Source: Phycomyces nitens
Lineage: Eukaryota; Mucoromycota; Mucoromycetes; Mucorales; Phycomycetaceae
NCBI GenBank assembly: GCA_022702545.1
Contig: JAHRBC010000002.1
Span: 868,001-932,000 of the forward strand
Direction of reading: 5' to 3'
Length of the DNA stretch: 64,000 nucleotides
The position numbers were made by a program, and so were the translations under genes. The notes beneath the pieces were generated by a model. It had not been told where the DNA came from, did not search any database, and worked only from the letters and a program-made list of their open reading frames with translations. Shown here one piece after another: positions 54,974 through 64,000 of this stretch; positions within the stretch are counted from its first letter, which is position 1; every line of letters starts with the position of its first letter.

Positions 54974-55553
54974 ATATATATAAAAATGTTCTAAACCAGT
55001 TTCTAGAACCTGTTTACAGATATGTGTGTGTGTGTGTGTGTGCTTATAGGGAAAAAAAGAGTTTGTCAGTGATGACATTTTTACAAAAAAGGAAAAAAAC
55101 GTAATATAAATTTTAAAAAGGCTGAGAATAAGGAACAAAATCAACAAAAAAAAGTGTCGATATTTTGCACATAATGATGCAAAGAACTCCTCTTTTCTTC
55201 ATCTATCAAATGATAGATTCTAGTTTAATCTAATATTCTCTCGATAATTCAATCAACAACAGTAGCAGAAGAAGAGGAAGAAGAAGAAAAGTGGCTGTGG
55301 GTGTCTATATAGATATATATTATTTTTATCCAATCAAAACAACAAGAAAGCCACATATATCCTTATTTGGAAAATAATTTCTAAACATGGCCAATAGTAA
55401 GGAACGGAATATATTGTTCCACTGCCGTCATGGAAACCAGTTTGATCGCTATTTTTTTTTTGCATAAATATAAAGCCTTTTTGGATTGTTCAACACCTTG
55501 TTCAGATTATCAAGAAGACAAAAGAAAACAGGGACTTTTATATACACATTAAA
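54724..55553. other. Intergenic, microsatellite-rich
   Basis: No gene seen. (ta)n at 54940-54985, (gt)n at 55023-55042 and a purine-rich agaagaagag tract at 55265-55290. Confidence 0.6.
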
Positions 55554-57113
55554 ATGGCAAACAAGAATATCGTAATTGTTGGTGGTGGCTATGCAGGCAT
55601 CAAGATGGCCAGTGCATTGGAATCACTTGTCGAAAAGACAGACGAGAAATACACAATTCTCTTGGTAGAAAAGGTAGGGTTTAATTGATTTTGATGTACA
55701 TGGAGTACTAAAGTTTCTTGCCAGAAATCCCACTTTTACCATGCGGTTGGCGGTCCTCGCTCTGTAGTCGATGAAATTGATGAAAAGATCTTGGTTCCTT
55801 ATACCAACCTCTTCAAGAACAAGCACAACAAGGTTATCCAGGCTGCTGCTATCCGTTTCGACGAACATACACTTTACTTGGATAAGAGTGTCAAGGATTT
55901 CGGAACCTCTATTGACTTTGCTTATCTGGTATGTAAAAGGTCCCAAGTGGTAACTGCTATTAACATTGTTTTTTTTTGGGGATAGATAATTGCAAGTGGA
56001 ACAGACTATGCTGCTCCTTCCAAGATGCCTGCTGTCGACTATGAAGACTGCCTGGCTTATATTAAAGACAGTCGCAAACAAGTCACAGAAGCCAAGTCAA
56101 TTTTGATTGTCGGAGGTGGCCCTGTGGGTATTGAGTTGGTGGGCGAAATCCGCGACAAATACAGTCCCGACCAAAAGAAAATCACCGTTGTACACAGCAA
56201 GGGCTTCTTGGGAGACGACACTTTGCCTCAAAAGACACGCAACAAGCTCCTCTCTCTATTTGAGAGCGCCAAGGTCAACCTGATTCTGAATGACCATGTT
56301 ATTTTCCCTCAATCCGATAAGCCCCTTTCCACCTTTAAGCCTAGTGGACCAATCAAGACTGAAAAGGGAGAGTCTATAGATGCTGACTTGGTGCTCGTTG
56401 CATTTGGAAGCAAGCCCCAATCAGATTGGATCAAGACCAGCTTCCCTGGGCTTGTGTCTAAAGCAGGCTATGTCGATGTAAAGCCTACCTTGCAGGTCAA
56501 CCAAAGTGGTCTTGAGAATGTCTTGGTTATTGGTGATGTTGCAGACCTCAAGGAGACCAAGATGGCCTTCCGTACTTCTTCTCATGTTGATACTGCGGTT
56601 CAGACGATCAAGAGCTTAATTGAAGGAAAGCTTCCTACAAAGGAGTACAAGTCTGGAGCCAATGCGATGATTATTACCTTTGGAAAGGTAAAACAGATAA
56701 AAATGACTGCGTGTGCCTTGTCCTCATGTTTTTATTAATTTAGACACATGGAACTGGTGTGCTTCCTATATTCAATATGTACATTGGTGACTGTCTCACT
56801 AGTCTGTTCAAGGGAAAGTCTCTGTTTATTGATGCTACCTGGAAAAGCCTAAACAGCTCTCCTCCAAAGTGAGTATATTCCTTTTAAGCAACCTCATTCT
56901 CGACCTTGTTTTTATATATATATCTTGATTAATTCTCAACAGTTGAATTCAATTATGTATATGCTCCCATATTTCGTATTCTAAATCCCTAATGGCAAAC
57001 CTAGCTCTCCAAATTCGTCTTCATTTTCTTCCAGCCGACTAGTGACATTTGTCGCTTGTTTGGCGGTCGTGGCTCTATCCGTTTACTTCTACAAACCACT
57101 TGTTGTAGCTTAA
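55554..57113 (+). CDS. AIF2/FSP1-like FAD-dependent oxidoreductase with C-terminal membrane anchor
   Basis: Five exons (55554-55673, 55725-55928, 55986-56687, about 56744-56868, 57035-57113) give about 409 residues. Two Rossmann dinucleotide motifs are clear: NIVIVGGGYAGIKMASALES (FAD) and SILIVGGGPVGIELVGEIRD (NAD(P)H). GLENVLVIGDVADLKETKMA is the second FAD-contacting motif (G-D-x-A/V). IIASGTDYAAPSK is the ATG-type linker. The final exon adds VTFVACLAVVALSVYF, a hydrophobic anchor near the end. The family (AIFM2/FSP1/AMID, fungal Aif1-like) reduces quinones with NAD(P)H at mitochondrial outer or lipid-droplet membranes and has been linked to cell death. Unlike FSP1, no N-terminal myristoylation glycine is present; anchoring appears C-terminal. 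Confidence 0.9.
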
Positions 57114-59404
57114 TATCAAACACATTTAATTAATTATTAAAAAAAAACGTTTAATTCATTCATTCATTTATTTATTTAGAAGCTCCTATGCTTTACGACA
57201 TTGGCTTTTAATCATATTAATAATTATATTTATTAATGTTACTAGTCAAAAGTGTGAAAATGATTCTCAAAGTCTTCAAGACAAATATCACAATATTTTG
57301 CACAACATTGGCCATAATAAGGATGACTTATGTCTCCATGGTGATGTATATATATATGTATATATATATATAAAGAAGAATATTTATCCATCTAAGAAAT
57401 TCTGGATAAAATACGTGTATATAGATATAGATCCAAAAAGAAAATCGCAATGTTGACCCAATATCAACTCATTTGACTTTGCAATCCACGAGGATCTATT
57501 GACCAATAAGCAATCTAGATAAAGAAAAATAACCGTAATTTTTATTTTGAATTTACTTGCAAATATATATATAAAAAAAAGACAGAGGTGATCTCGTACA
57601 ACATATAATGTGCCAAGTAGGTTATTAAAAAGCCTGTTTGCCAGTCAATTATTATATTAGCTATGAATGCCGATAAGGTTGATCTCCACTACAAATAATA
57701 ATCATATTCTTATTAATAATAAGAATAGAGATTATTAAGAACCATTAGTTTCATTTGTAATTCTTGGACAAATCTAACGAATCGTCCTTTGGTTCCTAGA
57801 GCGAGATCTTTGTGATTTTAACACTCTTGGAAAAAATCTGTCTAGATTGCAAGATTTCTGTCTTATATACCGAGGTGTTGCACAAGCTAGATTTTGTTTG
57901 ACATGATCCGCAATTACAGTAAACTAAAAAAATATTAAAGGATCCTATTAAAGTTTTTTTTTTCTTTTTAAAATGTATCTTGAACATGTCTTCCAAATGT
58001 CCCCCTTTATCTCTTTTGGTTCTGGACATTGTCAATGTGGCCGTGCTACATTAGACTTGGCGTTGGCTGTATCTACTAGCAGAATAAATAAAAATTATTT
58101 TATTATTATTTATATTTGAGCAACAACATATCTATCACTTGAATATGGGGAAATATAATACCCATTTGCCAAAATGATACTAAAGAGTATAACAGTAGTG
58201 ATATATATAAGAGATATTTGTTCTATTCTTGTGAAACACCATGGCAACATACTACAATCTTATTTTTAAATTCATTATTATAGACAGGCATTGTAAATAA
58301 ATAATAAAATACAACGAATAGATAGATTGAACCATTGCTAAAGGCAAGGAGATTAAAGGAAAAATAAAGCGGGGAGATATGGTTTTGTAAAGAAAATAAG
58401 CCATTTTTATTCTACTTGCTATACTGGACAGCCAGAAAGATATAGAAATTTGGGGGACAAGGACGTGTGCACCCTGTCTGTGCTCCCTCGGCTGCAACTC
58501 CTTTTGTTACAGTTGTTCCCGATACCAAAATAACAATATACTTTCCAAAGGTCTGTTGCCCAAAAGAAAAAAAAGAACAAACTTTCTTTCCTGGCGATCA
58601 GCGTTTGAATTCTGGTTCTTGATTCCTAGCACAATAAAGGAAATTCGACACACTTGCGGTTTCCAAGCCAACAAGTCTGTGCACACATGTGTATTACTGA
58701 CTATTTGGTTTGCTCCGTCCATCTGTCGTTGGCTGTATATCACAAATGCTTAACATAATTTGCTTTTATACACCCAATTTGAATTATATAAAGATAGAGG
58801 TATATTCGTACTGAATATTTGATTTGGCAAGCCAGCAAGATCATCTTGGTCGTTGTTATTTTATTTTATTAATTTATTAATTTATCTACCTACTGTCATT
58901 ACAAGACAAAGCGAAAAGACCAAACAGTACAACGTCTGTTCACCATGTTACCTATTGTCTTGCATTGTGTTCAACTGCCGAGTGGCAAAGAAGTCTCTAA
59001 GAGGCAACTGGCCTTCCACAACATGTTACAAAGCCATTTCGCCCTTATCGTCATCTTACCCACACTTCTTCTATTCTTAGCGTTACGGTAGGCCATGTGG
59101 TTGAAAGCTTAGAAGCCTGAGCATAAATATTATCCCGGATTAGCGGACCACTAAAGAAAATATAGAAATCAAGTATGTTTCTCGAAGGGCCGGGTGTTTT
59201 GCCCCCAGTCCAAAAGACAAGATATACAAATCAAGAAAACAAAAACGCCAAAAATAAATAAATATTTATACGTATATATTCTTTTTTATTATTACTGTTA
59301 TTATTATTACTACTACTATTATCATTATTAAATATATATACATATACATATACATACATACACACATATATATATATTATATATATTTATATTAAAGTTT
59401 CTTG
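57114..59404. other. Intergenic, about 2.3 kb, no gene seen
   Basis: AT-rich sequence with (ta)n at 57345-57370 and 59330-59390, (att)n at 59290-59330, and a small palindromic aat/att stretch at 57690-57725. Short frames carry no motif. Confidence 0.5.
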
Positions 59405-61143
59405 TTACATAAACATCAACGAAACCGCAATAATTGTGGCACCAATAGAGCCAATCTTCAAAGAAGAAGCTCCAGAAGAAGGAGACGATGATGATGAAGA
59501 GTAGCTAGGTTGGGAAAATTGGGCTCCAGTAAAAGTGACAGCCACGTTGGGTCTCTTCTCGTTCTCCTTCCACGTGCAGCTGGAGGTATCAATGTAGTTG
59601 ATGGTCTCAGCCTTGGCAACGTTGCGAATCCAATTGTGCTTGTAATCGCTGGTAGGAGCAGAGGGGTTAATGGCGTGGATAATGTCCTCCAAAAGTGCAT
59701 CTGCCATAACAACTGGGGCCTCGAACCAATCAAATCCACCGGTCTGGGTCAGAATACCATCTTCACGGAATACGGCCTGGTTGGTCAAGAACTTGTATTT
59801 GGAAACATCGCTTTGGGGGATCTGGTAGTTCTCCAAAATGTCAGTCATGTTGGTGGCAATGTAGGTCTCATCAATCATGACGTCAACATCGGCAATGGCC
59901 TTTAAGAAATCGGCAGAGTTTGCAAAGGTAGTCTTTTCAGAGACCAAGTTTTGTCCACCTATGAGACATTTGTTAGGTCATGATGAATTTCAGCACCCAA
60001 ACACTTACCAGCATCCACAACAAGGCCAGTCTTGTAGCCAGGAGTGTTAATGGCCCAGCTGGCAGTGTTGTTGTTGTACTGATCAGGTGCATTGTAGGTA
60101 GTCCAGGCAACCACAGGCTTGGGGTTATAGTTGGCAGCAGCCTTTTTGAGGTTTGCGTAGTTGGTATTGATGCTGTTTGTGATTTCATTTGCAGTGGCTT
60201 CGGCATTGTAGAATGCAGCATAGTATGACAGCCATGTAGAGCGCTATTGAAATTATTATCGTTACTATTGTTATTGTATATATTTGTGAAATTATCAATG
60301 TTATTAAAATATCTTACACCCAAGGCGGTCTCCTCATAGCTAGAGTCAGTAGTCACAGAGGTGTTGGAGATCTCAAAGCTAGAAGGATCAGCACCAAACT
60401 GAACCTGGACGGTCTCAAGCTGAGCAGTCTGGAGGGTCATGTTTGACACCGAGAGTTCAGAGACTGTTCCGGCAGAAAGCGCGTTTTGGAAACAGCTAGA
60501 GGCGACAAAGGATCCAAGCTCAACATAGGTGATGGTATCGGCCTCTCCGAGCATCTAACAAGCAGTAAATGGATCATTCATGTCAATTAAATGCTAAAAA
60601 TCATCTTCATCTTCATCATCATCTTTTTTTTTTAAAAAAAAAAAGAAAATTAATTTAATTTAATTTACCTCGAGATAAGGCACAACGGTGGTTTGGATTG
60701 CAGCAACCTTTGTTACTGGGATCTGGTATACTTCGGTTCCGTTGGGAAGACCGCTGGGAGTGGGAGTTCCACACTGGACCAAGGCGTAGGTAGAAGAGGT
60801 ACGAATGTCAGTTACGAGCTTGTAGTTGTTGTGGTATTCAATAGTGAACAAGCTAGCAGCATCATCGGCTACAACACATACAAAAACGCATTCAATTCAG
60901 TCCAATTCAGCTCAATTCACCCATAATAATAATAATAATAATTTTTCCCATTTTTCATATTTATATAAACAAACACATCTTTGTTTACTTACAGGTTGAT
61001 ACTTTTGAGGGAAAGTAATCAACAGTGGCATCATAGTTTTCGACGCACTGACCACCAATCAAGTTGGAAGTCTGTTGGGCAGAAACGCAGGAAAGTGCAG
61101 TAGCCACCAATGATCCGAGCAACAAACAACGCTGGACACCCAT
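59405..61143 (-). CDS. Secreted, GPI-anchored periplasmic-binding-protein-like protein
   Basis: A minus-strand multi-exon gene starting at ATG 61143. The signal peptide is MGVQRCLLLGSLVATALSCV then SAQQTSN. The body resembles TroA/FepB-type substrate-binding proteins: SLFTIEYHNNYKLVTDIRTS, YALVQCGTPTPSGLPNGTEV, YQIPVTKVAAIQTTVVPYLE, MLGEADTITYVELGSFVASS, KPVVAWTTYNAPDQYNNNTA, ADFLKAIADVDVMIDETYIA. Bacterial relatives bind siderophores, corrinoids or metals for ABC importers. The C-terminus has a serine-rich stretch and a hydrophobic tail, SLKIGSIGATIIAVSLMFM, with small residues upstream (SSGASS), as in GPI-anchoring signals. Several NxT/NxS sites occur. The ligand is unknown and no ABC importer gene is nearby; a role in capture at the cell surface is inference. 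Confidence 0.8.
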
Positions 61144-61633
61144 TCTTGTATATACTTGAGAGGAAGAGGAAGAAGTCTAGGGAGCCTTAATCATAACAAA
61201 CTAAAGATTTCTGCTTGGATTTAAAAAAAAAACCAGTGGCTTAAATCGTTGTACAAAAAGGGCGTAAATGTAATGTGGTACTGTACTACGATCATGCTTG
61301 ATGAATTCAAAGCACTTGGATTTCCTGGGTCTGTTGTATTGTATTAAAGGTTGATGGTGATTGCAAGACACGGTTGCTACTGGCAACCTGGTTTGGCCAG
61401 AAAAAACATATGAATAAGATCAATGTATTAAAGCAAAACAGTCTGAGATCATCAATAGTGTAACGCACGGCATATACGAATCCCAAACACTTGTGCTACA
61501 CCAGATGGATACAATCTAATCCACCTGCTCTTTTGTGTCTCACAAATAGATGAAAGATGGAAGAGAAAACAGCGCGCTCTTGACATTTATTTATTATATT
61601 TCTTCAATCAAGTCTGTATTTTGGTCAGAGATA
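61144..61633. other. Intergenic, no gene seen
   Basis: 490 bp containing the upstream region of the binding-protein gene and the 3' end of the Myb-domain gene. No motif noted. Confidence 0.5.
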
Positions 61634-64000
61634 TCACTCTACACTTTGTAACATGGCACGACGCAGGTCCAGAAGAGTGTCTAGGATGTCTAAAAAAGAA
61701 GATGTTGAAAAAAAAAACCTTATCTTTTAGCTTTCCCACAAGATTTCTAGAAATTACTCACCATCTAATGACCTCTTTTCAAAGTTTGGTAAAGCGGTTC
61801 GAGCCTTGAAGTAGAATTTTCTCGAGAGCAATCGATTTCTTGAAGAATTTGGTTAGGATAAGCAGCTTATACTATACATGCCATGTACTTACACATGATA
61901 CTCCTTGTCTTGGACCTTTGAAAAGTCTAGTTTTATTTCATGTGTACATTTCTGCTTCTTTAACCTAAAGAATTTGTCAAAAATGGTTTTTTTAAACAAA
62001 GAAAGAAAGAAGAATAGAGACGTTCTTACCTTTCCAACAGCATTATTTGAGCCCTGAATGCTTCTGGAGTATTTCCTGTTAAGCTTTGCTTTTCAAGAGT
62101 TCCTTCTTTGTACGAGCTTCGAATGGCACTCCTGGAATATTGACAACAATTGAATAAAAAGTTCCAACGATTATTTGAGCAAATATGTATATATATATAT
62201 TAAAAATTACCATCTGGCACTGCATTGGGTCGGTGATCGTTTGCCTTTAAACACCATTTGAGAAATGTGTTCAAAGGAGACGCGACCATCCGAAACCATC
62301 TTTTCTCTCTGTATGGCCTTGATTAGTAAGTCAGTCTCGGCATCAGTCCATCTCTGGCCCTCTAGAGATCATGAAAGGGTTATTAAGCAGGGGATTCAAT
62401 TGATTGTATCAACATTTATCAAGTAGTAGTGTGTCATGTATGTATGTATTACCGGTTCCTGATTTGTGTTTCAAGATTCGTACTCTTTGGGCACACATTT
62501 CTGCAGACCGATTGATGTTCTGCTCAATCTCCTTGAAGTTTGGACCGTATATTCCAAAAAGGCTATTGATCGAAAGTTCAGTACATGCCATTGCACACCA
62601 AAGGAATATTATACAATCTGTACATACTTTAGCAGTTCCTTATCCTCTTCACTTGTCCAGCGACCCTTATAATTCTTCTTGCAGTATATACGGTTTACCA
62701 GCTTGACAATATGAAAAAGTGTACGATCAGGGAATTTTTTGGCTAACAAAGATTTACGGACACACAAAATGGTTAATCCAAGGTACTTGGGAGAATCTTT
62801 ATTCTTACCAATCTTCCACCAAAACTCAATGTTATCCTCAGGCTCACTGGTTTCCAGGAAATGTCTCAGTTTATCCATAGACATGCCATTTCTCTAATAA
62901 AGCATATTAAACACTAGAGTCAAGTATTATATATATTATATTGTACTTACTCTACACAGCTTCTTGACTCGTTTTTCCATCATCAGCACTTCATCTTTTG
63001 CCCAGGTACCCCACTTTACATCCCATTTTCCTGTTTCGGTCATTCTGTCAGCCTTGCGATAACTCATTACGGACTTGTGCCATTCATTTCTTGGTACTCC
63101 ATCGTCTGAAGAATCCGAGTCAGTATCAGACTCTGAATCCGAATAGAAAAAGTCATCGTGTACTTTGTGTTTTATAATGCTCAATGTTCTCTCTCCAAAG
63201 GCTGTCTTTGCATCGACTGGAACCTTATATTCGCGATGGACCTGTCGTTCGAGACGATTGACATTATATTCATATTCTGGATGAGGTTTCTTTTTAGAAT
63301 GTTTGGCTGTAGGTTTAGATGTTTTTACAGGCTGTTCCTCATCACTGCTGGTGTCGGATTCACTACCACTGTATATCTGGTTGGGGTTCTTCTTTAGTTG
63401 TTTAGGAGGAGGAGGAACAGGTGTTTTTACAGGCTGTTCCTCATCACTGCTGGTGTCGGATTCACTACCGCTGTAGATCTGGTTGGGGTTCTTCTTTAGT
63501 TGTTTAGGAGGAGGAGGAGCAGGTGTTTTTACGGTCTGTTCTTCATCACTACTGCTGTCAGATTCACTGCCGCTATAGATCTGATTGGGATTTCTCTTTG
63601 GTGGTTTTGGAGGAGTGACATTAGGTTGATCCTCATCACTATCGCTGTTGATATAAGTTGTTGTCTTATATTTTCTCTTGATGGGCGGTTTAGGAGTAGA
63701 TTGAATGATCTTGTTTGCTGATGGAACAATGGGTTGATCATTAACCTTTTGTGGTTCGATTTTATGTTTCTTGTCCTTTTTGATCTTCTTGTCCTTCTTG
63801 TCCTTTTTAACCTTTTTGTCTTTCTTGTCCTTTTTACTCTTTTTGTGTGTGTGGTTGTCTTGATGATTAGATTGATGATCGGATCCAAGGCTACGTTTGG
63901 CCGTTATTTTTTTATTCTCATTACTGGCCTGGATTAACACAAATGAGCAAATGAAACAGATTGATGATTGACTGGTTGTTTCTATTACCATTCTAAATTT
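61634..64000 (-). CDS. Reb1/TTF1-like Myb-domain protein (5' end beyond window)
   Basis: A minus-strand multi-exon gene. Its first exon lies at or beyond the right edge, ending just inside with AATG|gtaata; the second exon begins at 63928. The N-terminal part has a lysine-rich block (KKDKKDKKVKKDKKDKKIKK) and three tandem acidic/proline units (NPNQIYSGSESDTSSDEEQP). The C-terminal part has Myb/SANT-like repeats: GTWAKDEVLMMEKRVKKLC, GRWTSEEDKELLKY joined to FGIYGPNFKEIEQNINRSAE, then GQRWTDAETDLLIKAIQREK and GKRSPTQCSARW. Last residues are DILDTLLDLRRAMLQSVE. The arrangement matches fungal Reb1/Rtf1 and animal TTF1, which bind rDNA terminators and arrest RNA polymerase I or replication forks (family knowledge). 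Whether this one does so is inference. Confidence 0.85.
63318..63610. repeat. In-frame tandem repeat (three units of about 111-114 bp) in the Reb1-like gene
   Basis: Three near-identical units encode P-P-K-Q-L-K-K-N-P-N-Q-I-Y-S-G-S-E-S-D followed by a Ser/Asp/Glu run and Q-P-V-K-T. The two units at 63320-63515 are almost identical at DNA level; the third is more diverged. Confidence 0.8.

Overview
The window is eukaryotic nuclear DNA from a filamentous fungus. Evidence: genes carry many short GT..AG introns (about 42-110 nt), intergenic DNA is very AT-rich and full of microsatellites, and the gene set is fungal (SEC53, carboxypeptidase Y, KIN1-type kinase, Whi3-like and Nop13-like RNA-binding proteins, AreA-like GATA factors). 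A type III glutamine synthetase, a SAMHD1-like dNTPase, a Tc1/mariner element with an accessory gene and a FAR1/OTU transposase relative point to an early-diverging lineage, most likely Mucoromycota (Mucorales). That placement is inference; no marker RNA gene is present.

Layout. 0-20.6 kb is gene-dense: KIN1/MARK-type kinase (cut by the left edge), a small GNAT acetyltransferase, a membrane-anchored protein with two START domains, phosphomannomutase, an MSP-domain protein, a ZNF830 homolog divergent from a two-RRM nucleolar protein, SAMHD1-like phosphohydrolase, carboxypeptidase Y, a one-finger GATA factor, a PPR protein divergent from a beta-trefoil lectin, and a VC0807-like membrane protein. 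20.6-27.5 kb is a gene desert with diverged repeats. 27.5-31.4 kb holds a seven-helix membrane protein and type III glutamine synthetase, with a cluster of GATA motifs upstream of the latter. 33.6-36.3 kb is a decayed 2.66-kb Tc1/mariner transposon with 56-bp inverted repeats and TA target duplications. 38.1-45.4 kb holds a hotdog thioesterase-like gene with 27-nt and 4-nt micro-exons, a two-finger AreA-like GATA factor, and a CHY zinc-finger protein with a GC-AG intron. 46.1-47.3 kb is a long inverted repeat. 47.4-57.1 kb holds a uridine-kinase-like gene with an unusual P-loop, a Whi3-like protein, a FAR1-type DNA-binding/OTU protease gene lacking the transposase core, and an AIF2/FSP1-like oxidoreductase. 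59.4-64 kb holds a GPI-anchored periplasmic-binding-protein-like gene and a Reb1/TTF1-like Myb protein (cut by the right edge).

How genes relate: most are independent housekeeping loci, as expected in a fungal chromosome. One regulatory theme is plausible: two GATA-factor genes lie near a glutamine synthetase gene whose upstream region has at least seven HGATAR motifs. A second theme is exon architecture: several genes need micro-exons (4, 17, 20, 27 nt) or GC-AG introns to keep frame, and the exon sums I checked come out as multiples of three.
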